A stretch of 64,000 nt of DNA from an uncultured Treponema sp. (GCA_937890485.1 CALBXN010000119.1:62001-126000), one strand, 5' to 3'. Numbered from the stretch's first letter, positions 9,299-17,235 are shown. Program-made: numbers and translations. The notes: generated by a model from the sequence alone, not told the origin.

Positions 9299-9413
9299 TA
9301 GTCGCTGCATTGAAAAATGTTACAAAAATTACAAACACGCAATCACCATTTATAGTTGTTATATAAAATTTCTTCTGTTTTAGTAAAAATACTTAAATTG
9401 CTGTATGCGACTA
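9299..9413 (-). ncRNA. Structured element, copy 2 of 6 (unknown RNA family)
   Basis: On the minus strand the closing stem is TAGTCGC/GCGACTA, followed inside by ATACAGCAATT. The stem sequence differs from the other copies yet pairs completely. The interior is AT-rich. Confidence 0.6.
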
Positions 9414-9416
9414 CTA

Positions 9417-9534
9417 GGCTCAGTTTAATGAAATAATGGTTTATTGGATGGGAGATAAGCCATTATGTTATGTATAAAATATTCTTCAACTTTGCTATTA
9501 CATAAATTTTCAATAATAATTTGCTGTATGAGCC
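9417..9534 (-). ncRNA. Structured element, copy 3 of 6 (unknown RNA family)
   Basis: On the minus strand the closing stem is GGCTCA/TGAGCC, followed by TACAGCAAATT. Inside is an 11-bp hairpin (TAATGGTTTAT with ATAAGCCATTA on the plus strand, one G-U) with a 10-nt pyrimidine-rich loop when read on the minus strand. Confidence 0.65.
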
Positions 9535-9540
9535 AAAAAC

Positions 9541-9673
9541 TAGACACAGTTTTAAAGTTAGAAATTTCATAAGAGGGGAATGAAATTTCATGGTTAATCA
9601 GATAAAATATTTGTATTCAAAAGTAAATATATAATTTGATTCATATGCTTTAAAAATTTGCTGTATGTGTCTA
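9541..9673 (-). ncRNA. Structured element, copy 4 of 6 (unknown RNA family)
   Basis: On the minus strand the closing stem is TAGACACA/TGTGTCTA (8 bp), followed by TACAGCAAATT. Inside is a perfect 10-bp hairpin (GAAATTTCAT with ATGAAATTTC) with a C/T-rich loop on the minus strand. It ends 3 nt before tRNA-Ile(GAU). Confidence 0.65.
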
Positions 9674-9675
9674 AA

Positions 9676-9746
9676 TTGGAATAGTAAGAATCGAACTTAC
9701 GTGACCTCCGTATCAGAGAGGCATTCTACCATTGAATTATATTCCA
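9676..9746 (-). tRNA. tRNA-Ile(GAU)
   Basis: Acceptor TGGAATA/TATTCCA, anticodon stem CCTCT/GGAGG with loop CTGATAC, T loop TTCGATT, discriminator A. Confidence 0.9.
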
Positions 9747-9752
9747 TCAAAA

Positions 9753-9843
9753 CGGAACAGAGTGGACTCGAACCACCACACCGCCGAAGCGATTACTCTC
9801 TGATTAGCAATCAGATACCTTACCAAATTAGGTTTACTGCTCC
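9753..9843 (-). tRNA. tRNA-Ser(GCU)
   Basis: Acceptor GGAGCAG/CTGTTCC, anticodon stem TCTGA/TCAGA with loop TTGCTAA, long variable arm, discriminator G as in Ser. Confidence 0.93.
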
Positions 9844-9854
9844 ATAAAAGAGAG

Positions 9855-9928
9855 TGGGTGCAGTGAGACTCGAACTCACGACTTACCGGTTAAAAGCCGG
9901 TTACTCTAACCAACTGAGTTACGCACCC
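9855..9928 (-). tRNA. tRNA-Lys(UUU)
   Basis: Acceptor GGGTGCG with TGCACCC, anticodon stem ACCGG/CCGGT with loop CTTTTAA, T loop TTCGAGT, discriminator A. Confidence 0.93.
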
Positions 9929-9947
9929 ATGTTGAATTGTGAAAAAG

Positions 9948-10020
9948 TGGAGCATACGAGAATCGAACTCATGACCTCTTGATTGCAAATCAAGCGTTCT
10001 CCCAACTGAACTAATACCCC
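9948..10020 (-). tRNA. tRNA-Ala(UGC)
   Basis: Anticodon stem CTTGA/TCAAG with loop TTTGCAA. The acceptor has the G3-U70 wobble that specifies alanine. T loop TTCGATT. Confidence 0.93.
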
Positions 10021-10026
10021 ATAAAA

Positions 10027-10116
10027 CGGATGCGGAGGGATTCGAACCCCCATGCCGACTCACGCCGACCTAGCAGTTTTCAAGACTGCCCTCTTCACCA
10101 GTTTGAGTACGCATCC
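10027..10116 (-). tRNA. tRNA-Ser(UGA)
   Basis: Acceptor GGATGCG/CGCATCC, anticodon stem GCAGT/ACTGC with loop CTTGAAA, long variable arm, discriminator G. Confidence 0.93.
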
Positions 10117-10120
10117 AAAA

Positions 10121-10192
10121 CACCCATACTTGGAATCGAACCAAGACTATAGCTTTAGAAGAGCCATGTTCTGTCCATTAAACTATATGGGC
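10121..10192 (-). tRNA. tRNA-Arg(UCU)
   Basis: Acceptor GCCCATA/TATGGGT, anticodon loop CTTCTAA, T loop TTCGATT, discriminator G. Reads AGA, the favoured Arg codon in these genes. Confidence 0.9.
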
Positions 10193-10196
10193 AAAA

Positions 10197-10269
10197 CGGA
10201 CATAATAGGATTCGAACCTATATCCGCATGGTTCGTAGCCATGAACTCTCTCCATTAAGCTATATGTCC
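10197..10269 (-). tRNA. tRNA-Arg(ACG)
   Basis: Anticodon stem CATGG/CCATG with loop CTACGAA; acceptor GGACATA with TATGTCC; T loop TTCGAAT. A34 is normally converted to inosine by the host. Confidence 0.92.
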
Positions 10270-10338
10270 ATAAGTTATGCTTTTGTCACCATTTTATATA
10301 TACCTTTCAGCCTTTTTATAAGGGCTTTATTTGGATAA

Positions 10339-10413
10339 ATGGGAAGTTCAGGTAACGATCCTGACTCTGTGGATTTTCAGTCCACTGCTTTCACCATGTA
10401 AGCTAACAACCCA
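10339..10413 (-). tRNA. tRNA-Phe(GAA), atypical
   Basis: Anticodon stem GTGGA/TCCAC with loop CTGAAAA identifies Phe. Two features are odd: the T loop reads ATCGTTA instead of TTCRANY, swapping the 54/58 pair to A/U, and the acceptor stem has two T-T mismatches. It may be degenerating or use an altered T-loop fold. Confidence 0.75.
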
Positions 10414-10420
10414 AATTAAG

Positions 10421-10505
10421 TGGGCATGGAGGGAGTCGAACCCACTCGATCCCATAGGGCAGCAGATTTACAGTCTGCCCGATCTCCGTAGTCGTTTACA
10501 TACCC
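10421..10505 (-). tRNA. tRNA-Tyr(GUA)
   Basis: Acceptor GGGTATG/CATGCCC, anticodon stem GCAGA/TCTGC with loop CTGTAAA, long variable arm as in bacterial Tyr tRNAs, discriminator A. Confidence 0.9.
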
Positions 10506-10537
10506 AAAATGATTTTGATGGTGATATAGTCACCATA

Positions 10538-10610
10538 AGCATCTGACCGGGTATGATCCGGCATCTCTTGAGTGGAAGTCAAGAATGTTATCCATTTACA
10601 CTACAAATGC
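10538..10610 (-). tRNA. tRNA-Gly(UCC), atypical T loop
   Basis: Acceptor GCATTTG/CAGATGC, anticodon stem CTTGA/TCAAG with loop CTTCCAC. The T loop reads ATCATAC, so positions 54 and 58 are A and U instead of U and A, the same swap as in tRNA-Phe. Confidence 0.85.
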
Positions 10611-10633
10611 ACTTTATTGTTGTTTGATTTTGA

Positions 10634-10707
10634 CAGGCATACAAAGATTCGAACTCTGACCTTCTAGTTTTGGAGACTAGCATTCTAACCAATTAAACTA
10701 CATGCCT
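10634..10707 (-). tRNA. tRNA-Trp(CCA)
   Basis: Acceptor AGGCATG/TATGCCT, anticodon stem CTAGT/ACTAG with loop CTCCAAA, discriminator G. The CCA anticodon reads only UGG, so it gives no sign of UGA reassignment. Confidence 0.92.
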
Positions 10708-10714
10708 ATATAAG

Positions 10715-10786
10715 TGGTGCGTATGGGATTCGAACCCATTTCGCTGCCTTGAAAGGGCAGTAACTTAGCCATTCGTCCAACGCACC
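10715..10786 (-). tRNA. tRNA-Glu(UUC)
   Basis: Acceptor GGTGCGT with ACGCACC, anticodon stem CTGCC/GGCAG with loop CTTTCAA, T loop TTCGAAT, discriminator A. Confidence 0.93.
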
Positions 10787-10790
10787 ATAA

Positions 10791-10862
10791 CGATCCAGCA
10801 GGGAATCGAACCCTGATCTTCGGAGAGACAATCCGATGTACTAGCCTTTATACTACAAGACC
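10791..10862 (-). tRNA. tRNA-Asp(GUC)
   Basis: Anticodon stem TCGGA/TCCGA with loop TTGTCTC; T loop TTCGATT; acceptor with one mismatch; discriminator G. Confidence 0.88.
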
Positions 10863-10868
10863 AAATTC

Positions 10869-10935
10869 AAGACACTATCTTTTCATCCATTCATATGCTT
10901 GTCGAATTAAGAAAAATACTTGCTGTGAGTGTCTT
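10869..10935 (-). ncRNA. Structured element, copy 5 of 6 (short form)
   Basis: On the minus strand the closing stem is AAGACACT/AGTGTCTT (8 bp), with CACAGCAAGTATT just inside its 5' strand. At 67 nt it is a shortened version of the family at 9.2-9.7 kb. Confidence 0.6.
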
Positions 10936-10944
10936 TATAAAACT

Positions 10945-11008
10945 AAGCACATTTCTTTTGGGTGTATTATTAACAGTAATATCCAAGAAAAATTTGCTGT
11001 GTGTGCTT
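10945..11008 (-). ncRNA. Structured element, copy 6 of 6 (short form)
   Basis: On the minus strand the closing stem is AAGCACA/TGTGCTT (7 bp), with CACAGCAAATT just inside. It lies between tRNA-Cys and copy 5. Confidence 0.6.
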
Positions 11009-11012
11009 AAAA

Positions 11013-11087
11013 AGAACGTAACAGGATTTGAACCTGTGATACTGGAGTTGCAGTCCAGTGCATTAAACCAACCTGTGCTATACGTTC
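11013..11087 (-). tRNA. tRNA-Cys(GCA)
   Basis: Acceptor GAACGTA with TACGTTC, anticodon stem CTGGA/TCCAG with loop CTGCAAC, T loop TTCAAAT, discriminator U as expected for Cys. Confidence 0.92.
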
Positions 11088-11177
11088 AATCTATATTTAT
11101 AAGTGACAGAGCCGTGACAAAGCAACAGCACTGCCACCTACTAACAAAAATAATAGGATAAAAACATAAACAAGGCA

Positions 11178-11250
11178 TTGCGGAGGACGGATTTGAACCG
11201 CCGACATCCAGCTTATGAGGCTGGCGAGCTAACCACTGCTCTACTCCGCA
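11178..11250 (-). tRNA. tRNA-Met(CAU), elongator type
   Basis: Acceptor TGCGGAG/CTCCGCA is fully paired, and the anticodon stem CCAGC/GCTGG lacks the three G-C pairs of initiators. A CAU tRNA could also be tRNA-Ile2 after lysidine modification, but the cluster has a separate Ile(UAU). Confidence 0.88.
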
Positions 11251-11254
11251 TTAA

Positions 11255-11326
11255 TCGGAACGAAGGGAATCGAACCCTAGATTATCTGGATATAAGCCAG
11301 AAGTTCTACCATTGAACTACGTTCCA
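11255..11326 (-). tRNA. tRNA-Ile(UAU)
   Basis: Anticodon stem TCTGG/CCAGA with loop CTTATAT; T loop TTCGATT. UAU is uncommon in bacteria, which usually read AUA with lysidine-modified CAU. First gene after the cluster promoter. Confidence 0.85.
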
Positions 11327-11351
11327 CTGTTTCCCTATCTCTTATGGTATT

Positions 11352-11379
11352 AATATACCACATATTTTTGATTTGTCAA
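11352..11379 (-). promoter_or_regulatory. Promoter of the tRNA cluster
   Basis: Read leftward: TTGACA, 16 nt, TATATT. A copy of the recurrent phage element (ACGCAATAATAATGTT) lies just upstream at about 11385-11400. It is placed to transcribe tRNA-Ile(UAU) and the rest of the cluster. Confidence 0.75.
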
Positions 11380-11392
11380 TAGGAAAACATTA

Positions 11393-11806
11393 TTATTGCG
11401 TGATTATTTTTGCAATTAAAATTTCCGTATTATCTCTTAAAACATTTTCAACAACCAATGAAGAAATACCATGTTGGCAAATTACAAACTTTGCTTCGTT
11501 AGCAAATAGGATATCATCATTCCATGCAGATTGAATGTACAATTCCTGATCATCTGTAATTGTCAATATATAATCGTCCTTACAAACCGAATCAATATCA
11601 GAGGATGTTATATCGAGAGAAGCAATAGTAATCCCATCATATTTATCGCTACTCATAATATGTTTTAAGCATTTTAAAATTAATTCCGAATTCCCATATA
11701 ATTTTACTGATTCATATTCATCATGTGGCTTTCGTGCTGCATCTATTAATGTATCAATAATACCATCAATGGTATTTTCGACAACTACAATTCCTTTATA
11801 ATCCAT
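11393..11806 (-). CDS. Hypothetical protein
   Basis: A 137-residue acidic protein starting at an ATG that closely follows AAGGTGA. It alternates beta and helix segments (GIVVVENTIDGII, YDGITIASLDIT) without recognisable motifs. It lies 8 nt downstream of the metallophosphoesterase gene, so the two are probably co-transcribed. Its 3' end overlaps the upstream region of the tRNA promoter. Confidence 0.6.
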   Translation of the reverse strand: MDYKGIVVVENTIDGIIDTLIDAARKPHDEYESVKLYGNSELILKCLKHIMSSDKYDGITIASLDITSSDIDSVCKDDYILTITDDQELYIQSAWNDDILFANEAKFVICQHGISSLVVENVLRDNTEILIAKIITQ

Positions 11807-11814
11807 TCACCTTA

Positions 11815-13044
11815 CTAATTGAGAACAAAAGTATGTTCATCAACTTTCCCCTTACCAATTTCAAAAATTATAAAAGAAGCAGTGGCATCGGCTGTTTTTC
11901 TAATTGACATAGAATAATCATCCGATCCAATAATTGATCCAACACCAATTGTGCCACGTCTTACACCACAGTTTGCAAATTCTGAATGATGTTTATGACC
12001 AGCAACTAAGTAATCAATTTTAATATCGTAAATGTCAGAATAATCCTTGAGTGCCGTTTGAAGATTACGCACTTCACCATGAATACCCATAACATTATAT
12101 CCGGCGATTTCTGTAAAAATCATTCCAGACTTGTTAGATATGTATTTGAAATTAGGATTATCCTCATTAATCAGTCTTATGATATTACCAGTAACCATTT
12201 CTATATTTTCATGTCGATGTTCGCCTTTTTTACCATCCAATAAACGAAGCTCACCATGATTACCAGTAGTTTGATAATATTCAATATCAAATTCATCTGA
12301 AAGGCTACGTAGCCATTTACCCATATATTCTCCATATATGATGGCACTTTCAACTACACCGTATCTTAAAGTCCACAACTGAGAATTTCGCAAAAATCCA
12401 TCCAGCGAATCTCCCAGGTTGAAGATTTTGAATTTCTTCAATTTTTCTTTGTGTGCATAGTCCACTATTTCATTATATAGAGTTTCCATACGCATAAAGA
12501 AAATCTCAGGACTATAAGCATTGATTATTTCATCGTTAAGACCATATACTTTAAAGTCTTTCCCAAAATGGCAGTCAGCAATGTTCAACAGACCACATCT
12601 TGTCGATACAAAGCCCCCTATTTTTTGTGGTGGTGGAGTTTTATTTAAATTACTCTTGATAGCTTCAATGACTTTTTCCTCGAATAAGTCATCTCTTGCA
12701 TCTTCCCTTAACCAACGGTTGTACTCCAACTTTTCAGTCTGAAGTTTAACTCGTTCTTTAATAATATCACGTTTCTTCGCTTCAAGCTCTTTCATAAAAC
12801 TTTCATCATCATCGTGATTCTGACTTTCCATTTTTTCTTTAAAGTACTGCATGACCTTATATCCAGAATATTCAGTTACGGCAGCAGCCTTGCGTAAACT
12901 ATCTCTGTGACAATCCAAATTCAGAAGAGAAACGATATCTTCCCAATCCAGGTCATCCGGCTTTTCCTCGACTTTAATCGAAATAAGTCGTAACCCATAC
13001 TCATAATCTGTTTCATTCTCTTTTTTGTTGTATGTTGGATTCAA
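11815..13044 (-). CDS. Calcineurin-like metallophosphoesterase
   Basis: A metal-dependent phosphoesterase with the ordered motifs ADCHFGKDF, GDSLDG, GNHGE and GHKHH that bind two metals. An N-terminal region of ~125 residues, partly coiled coil, precedes the catalytic domain. The frame is open to 13125, but a -35/-10 pair lies at 13096-13125. I therefore start it at the TTG at 13044, about 10 nt after AAAGGAA. The likely substrate is nucleic acid or a nucleotide; the family does not say which. Downstream is the 137-residue gene. Confidence 0.75.
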   Translation of the reverse strand: MNPTYNKKENETDYEYGLRLISIKVEEKPDDLDWEDIVSLLNLDCHRDSLRKAAAVTEYSGYKVMQYFKEKMESQNHDDDESFMKELEAKKRDIIKERVKLQTEKLEYNRWLREDARDDLFEEKVIEAIKSNLNKTPPPQKIGGFVSTRCGLLNIADCHFGKDFKVYGLNDEIINAYSPEIFFMRMETLYNEIVDYAHKEKLKKFKIFNLGDSLDGFLRNSQLWTLRYGVVESAIIYGEYMGKWLRSLSDEFDIEYYQTTGNHGELRLLDGKKGEHRHENIEMVTGNIIRLINEDNPNFKYISNKSGMIFTEIAGYNVMGIHGEVRNLQTALKDYSDIYDIKIDYLVAGHKHHSEFANCGVRRGTIGVGSIIGSDDYSMSIRKTADATASFIIFEIGKGKVDEHTFVLN

Positions 13045-13095
13045 AATTTTCACTTCCTTTATTTGTATTTTCGAGAATAGAACGCTTGTTTTATC

Positions 13096-13125
13096 TATAT
13101 ATCCTTTTCCATAAACTGTTGACAA
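13096..13125 (-). promoter_or_regulatory. Promoter for the metallophosphoesterase pair
   Basis: Read leftward: TTGTCA, 18 nt, TATATA. It overlaps the T-run of the preceding terminator and precedes the TTG start at 13044, supporting that start. Confidence 0.5.
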
Positions 13126-13175
13126 AAATAAAAAATCCTTGAATGTACCTAAAATTAGGTTGTTTCAAAGATTTT
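13124..13175 (-). terminator. Terminator after the zinc-ribbon gene
   Basis: Nested hairpins (AAAATC/GATTTT, TTGAA/TTCAA and CCTAA/TTAGG) with a long T-rich tract on the leftward side. It probably ends the RNA polymerase operon. Confidence 0.65.
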
Positions 13176-13194
13176 TCATGTTTTAAAACAAAAA

Positions 13195-14154
13195 TTATTT
13201 TTCGGATATTTTAGCGTTTTTACGCAATTCTCGCTGATATTCTCTCTGATAATTGATAGAATATTCTTTCTGACATTTATCACATCTTATTTTTTTATTA
13301 TTGGTTGCAACAACAAAAAACTCATCACCACAGTCGATACATATTCCTGAACGCAACTCTTTTTTCTGATATCCCCTATGTTCTTTGCAAAACTTAGCAG
13401 TGCCATTTTTGTTTTGTCTGAATAATTTACCACAATATTCGCAAACACCAATATTTAATCCCATTAACTTTTCGTAATGTAAATTTAATTTATTGTAGTC
13501 AGTTATGTAATCAATAATATTATCTGTGGCTGTATCGACAATTTTAACAATCCAAGAACGTAATCTGTTTTCTGTAATATCAAAAAAACCTTTATTGTAT
13601 AAACAACTAAGAGATAAATCGCATTCCTCTTGATCTGTGAACTTAACTTTTCCAGCTTTATATATTTCGCTTTTTGTCATTTGACAGTAAAAAACAGTAT
13701 TTTCATTAAAATTATTAGGTGCACCAATAGTAGTGTTGTACATCCTACAATATTTTGCGTTTACCAACATGACAAATAACATTCTTCGATAATTGTCATT
13801 GTCAAGTGATAAAATAGCATCCCATTCTTTTTGTGTTATAAACACTGGTAATGGGCGTTTGATTTTATATTTACGTGAATAATCTACTGCAATATCAACA
13901 TCATTAAATTTAATAGTATAATTAAAGTCTCTACAATTATTTTCACAGAAATTAATTAAAGCCGTTTCAGTATACTTATCAAATCGTGCCATCTCTTCGA
14001 TAGTTATATCATCATAAGAAATTCCTAATTCCTTAATTTTTTTATATCTTAACCATTTTGCAAATAAACATAAGTTAGTTCTAGTACATCCCTTTTTAAA
14101 TCCTTTTGTGGATTCTATTTCTTCAGCTACACTAACTTCATCAAAGTGAATCAT
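13195..14154 (-). CDS. Hypothetical protein with two C-terminal zinc ribbons
   Basis: A 319-residue protein starting at an ATG after GGAGG and overlapping the end of the RNA polymerase gene by 14 nt, so translationally coupled. The last ~90 residues carry two Cys-rich modules: CEYCGKLF with a downstream C..H pair, and CIDCGDEFF with CDKC. The N-terminal part is helical. Nucleic-acid binding is likely from the zinc modules. Coupling to the polymerase makes a transcription-factor role an attractive guess. Confidence 0.6.
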   Translation of the reverse strand: MIHFDEVSVAEEIESTKGFKKGCTRTNLCLFAKWLRYKKIKELGISYDDITIEEMARFDKYTETALINFCENNCRDFNYTIKFNDVDIAVDYSRKYKIKRPLPVFITQKEWDAILSLDNDNYRRMLFVMLVNAKYCRMYNTTIGAPNNFNENTVFYCQMTKSEIYKAGKVKFTDQEECDLSLSCLYNKGFFDITENRLRSWIVKIVDTATDNIIDYITDYNKLNLHYEKLMGLNIGVCEYCGKLFRQNKNGTAKFCKEHRGYQKKELRSGICIDCGDEFFVVATNNKKIRCDKCQKEYSINYQREYQRELRKNAKISEK

Positions 14155-16987
14155 TAATATTTACCTCCAATAACTTATAATTTTTACCAAGATAGGAGAT
14201 AGTGCCATTCTCATTGTCCAATACAGGAACTTTTGCAGAAGAATTACTGTTCTTCTTTAAATTAGCTATTATTTGATTACCAAACAAATCCCAACAAAAA
14301 TCTTTTGTTCTACTTGAATATAATTCATATGATACATATAATGCCAAATCACATATATACACTATGTCATGGTTTAATTCATCAATTATTTCCTGACGTA
14401 AATGAGAAGTAAATTGACTAAAATTGTTTATAGCAGAAGTAGATTCTCCAAAATCGGCAAGATGCATATTTCGAAATTCTTCTTTTTCGTTTTTATATCG
14501 AATGTAACATTCATTCATATAATCAACATCACACTCCTGAAATTTTCTATTTGGATCATCATGCATTAACTCTATCAAATGAGAAGGTGTTTTTTCTCTA
14601 CGTTTTCGCTTTATTTCCTGTAAATTCGTTTCCATATAATGACAAATTTTATTCATACGCCCATTATTATCTATTAATGGCATATATTTGTAAAACTTCT
14701 TCTCCAAATACATACGTTCATTTTCACTCAATTCTTGAGGCTTCATAGATAATATCTTTTTAATTGGTTTTGAAAAATGTGCCTTACAGTAATCGTCCTC
14801 TCTTTCAAGGTACTTCAAATATTTATCATTTTCTTTTGGATATAAATATCTGAAAAAATAAGGCTTTCTATCAGCTACAATATTGTTGCAAAAATCAAAA
14901 CGATATTGAGACTCACCATTTGGAATAGATTTTAATTTTTTTGTCCAATGTCTAGGCATAGGTTCAATCTTTATTCCTTTAGCTTTATCAATTGCATCAC
15001 CTTGAGATTTTCGAATCAACTTTAAGCGTTCAATAATTTCTTTTTGTTCTTCGGCATACTCTGGCAATCCTTCATATTGAGATAAAACTTCATAAAACGA
15101 TGTAGATATATTTGTTATTTGACCTATAGTGCTATTAAATGATTGGATATCAGCCAAATACAATTCATCTTCATTGATATACTCTTTATCAACAGTAGAC
15201 TTATTATAGGTAATTGGCAAATTATCATATCTGCATTTTAAAAATACTGGATTATCAGTTGTGGCAACTATATCGCCATCAAAATCTGAATCTGCATGAA
15301 TAATACAATCACAACCCCAAACATTATAGACAATACCACTTGTAAGATATTTAAACCACTTTTCTGTCAATTCGTTCTGTACTAATGTTAATTTATTCAC
15401 TTCACTTCTCCAAGTGAGAGGTGAACGCATAGCAACAACATCTTTTTTGCCACGTTCATTCCAAAAATGTGAATAATGTTCAAATTCATTTAATGCACCA
15501 ATGACTTCATGGTTAAATGCGTGTTGCATAAATGCATACATATCTGGAATCATTACACTGAAATTTCCATTCAATATCAATTTTCCTAAATAACTTTCAC
15601 GAATTTTTTTATTAATGCTCATAATAATTGTTGATTTAACATATTCTTCATTAATCATATCAGGATTTATAATTAAAGATTTTGCCACATTATCACTTGT
15701 TAAGTTTAATATATTGTCAAAATCAACATCATCTCTATCACACACATTCCCTAAAAGATATAGTAACGAATATGCAACATTATCATTGGCTATATTATTT
15801 AGCCATTCAATTGTAGGATTGCAAAGTTCAGCCACATCATTATCATCAGATAAGTCAATAGCCTGGCAAAATTGATAATTAGAACGGAAATAAGAATCGT
15901 CACTTTTGGGAGTTACTTTTGTAACACCCCAAAAAAATCCATTTTCTTCACATAACCTATCATAATCATCCATCGAATCATATGCGTTATATAATTTAAA
16001 TTGCGATTTAGTAAGAATCATATCCATATCTTCAATTTTTCGTTGGTTGCCATACATATCATTCATAAATTCAATGTTATGTTCTTTTGCATATTGTTTA
16101 AAATCAACAACAAATACCATACCTTTGATATAGGCACACCTAATACAAAAAGCTGCAGGAATATAATCTAGTTCCAATGCATTTGCGACACGTTTTGCAA
16201 ACTCAACTGAAACAGCACCACATCCATCAAACAAATTAAATGTCAAGGTCTTTAGTTCCTCAGTAACCCTTTCATTATTTGATAACTTAGTCTTTTCTTC
16301 ACGTGGGATTTTTGAAATCCAATCCACTTTTTTCTCCATCTCGATTTCACAATCATCAATTAAATAAACATTAGGTTTAGGGATTAAATAAGTGGAAGAG
16401 GAACTGAGTGCAAAATAAGCATTATATTTATTTTTTGTAATCTTCACATTTTTTGCACCACATTTTAAACGCTTCTTTAATTCTTTTTCAAAATCTTCAC
16501 GAATTAAAATTACAGTATTTACTCTTGCTTGACCAGCACTACACATTAATCTAACATATCTGAATCTATTTATATACAATCCATCGTTAATAATCTTTTT
16601 GTAATGAGAAACATCATCAATAACTACCGAAACATATTCTGGCACAAATAACATTTCGTCTATTTTCCCATTAATTATTGAAATTTCCTTCTTTACAGAT
16701 TCGTTAAACTCTTGTTTTTTCAAAAACTTTTTACGCATGTATAATTCTTCTAACCTATCTGGATTATATCGAATAACATTTGGATCACGTTCATAACGAA
16801 TTGACCTTATTATTCTTAATGCCTGATTATCTGCTAATGCAATAAGTTCTTTGTTACTACGAACGTCACGTATATTTATATTTGTACCAGAACTATTAAT
16901 CATACGCTTTAAGTTATAATTAAATTTATCTAATCTAGTTGAGGAAAATTTCATTATGTAAAATTGTTGCAATTTCTTCATAATCAA
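14141..16987 (-). CDS. Single-chain RNA polymerase, two-barrel YonO/RdRP type
   Basis: A 948-residue protein with the metal-binding motif DFDGD at residues 568-572 (HADSDFDGDIVATTDN), preceded by MRSPLTWRSEV near 520. Upstream are a DGCG motif near 254 and KGMVFVVD near 290. This order (DGxG, KG.v.vd, RxP, DxDGD) is that of the eukaryotic-type RdRP/YonO superfamily, in which both double-psi beta-barrels sit in one chain. By family it should transcribe DNA from phage promoters. The start is uncertain: the open frame begins at TTG 16987, with an ATG at 16981, and no strong ribosome-binding site is visible. It is downstream of two small genes and coupled to the zinc-ribbon gene. Confidence 0.75.
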   Translation of the reverse strand: MIMKKLQQFYIMKFSSTRLDKFNYNLKRMINSSGTNINIRDVRSNKELIALADNQALRIIRSIRYERDPNVIRYNPDRLEELYMRKKFLKKQEFNESVKKEISIINGKIDEMLFVPEYVSVVIDDVSHYKKIINDGLYINRFRYVRLMCSAGQARVNTVILIREDFEKELKKRLKCGAKNVKITKNKYNAYFALSSSSTYLIPKPNVYLIDDCEIEMEKKVDWISKIPREEKTKLSNNERVTEELKTLTFNLFDGCGAVSVEFAKRVANALELDYIPAAFCIRCAYIKGMVFVVDFKQYAKEHNIEFMNDMYGNQRKIEDMDMILTKSQFKLYNAYDSMDDYDRLCEENGFFWGVTKVTPKSDDSYFRSNYQFCQAIDLSDDNDVAELCNPTIEWLNNIANDNVAYSLLYLLGNVCDRDDVDFDNILNLTSDNVAKSLIINPDMINEEYVKSTIIMSINKKIRESYLGKLILNGNFSVMIPDMYAFMQHAFNHEVIGALNEFEHYSHFWNERGKKDVVAMRSPLTWRSEVNKLTLVQNELTEKWFKYLTSGIVYNVWGCDCIIHADSDFDGDIVATTDNPVFLKCRYDNLPITYNKSTVDKEYINEDELYLADIQSFNSTIGQITNISTSFYEVLSQYEGLPEYAEEQKEIIERLKLIRKSQGDAIDKAKGIKIEPMPRHWTKKLKSIPNGESQYRFDFCNNIVADRKPYFFRYLYPKENDKYLKYLEREDDYCKAHFSKPIKKILSMKPQELSENERMYLEKKFYKYMPLIDNNGRMNKICHYMETNLQEIKRKRREKTPSHLIELMHDDPNRKFQECDVDYMNECYIRYKNEKEEFRNMHLADFGESTSAINNFSQFTSHLRQEIIDELNHDIVYICDLALYVSYELYSSRTKDFCWDLFGNQIIANLKKNSNSSAKVPVLDNENGTISYLGKNYKLLEVNINDSL

Positions 16988-16989
16988 TT

Positions 16990-17235
16990 TTAATGTGAAT
17001 CAAAATACTCACATATTATCCTAAACCTCCATTTTTCTAATTCGCAGACTGAACGCAAATCAGGAATATCAGACTTATCAATTGTTATTCCAAAGTCTTT
17101 TAATAACTTCACAGTATCTCTTTTATCCTTGTCAGTTGGTTTTCTCTTCACTGATTCTTCAATTCTGCGTATACGATCTTTCTTTAATTCAAGATTATCG
17201 TAAAATGCTTCCTTATTCTGTTTTTCGCCTATCAT
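16990..17235 (-). CDS. Hypothetical small basic protein
   Basis: An 81-residue charged, helical protein (KKDRIRRIEESVKRKP) starting at an ATG after AGAGG. It lies between the 127-residue gene and the RNA polymerase gene with gaps under 20 nt, in the same transcript. No motif is recognised. Confidence 0.6.
   Translation of the reverse strand: MIGEKQNKEAFYDNLELKKDRIRRIEESVKRKPTDKDKRDTVKLLKDFGITIDKSDIPDLRSVCELEKWRFRIICEYFDSH

Noticed and set aside
9192..11008. Degenerate tRNAs
   Set aside because: The elements lack anticodon and T arms, vary from 64 to 133 nt, and share an ACAGCAAAUU core that no tRNA in the cluster has.
7524..11326. Stop-codon reassignment by suppressor tRNAs
   Set aside because: No CUA, UUA or UCA anticodon was found, tRNA-Trp has CCA, and genes end normally at TAA, TAG and TGA.
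11815..13125. Start of the metallophosphoesterase at 13125
   Set aside because: The TTG there lies in a promoter -35 and terminator T-run, with no ribosome-binding site. The TTG at 13044 after AAAGGAA is better.
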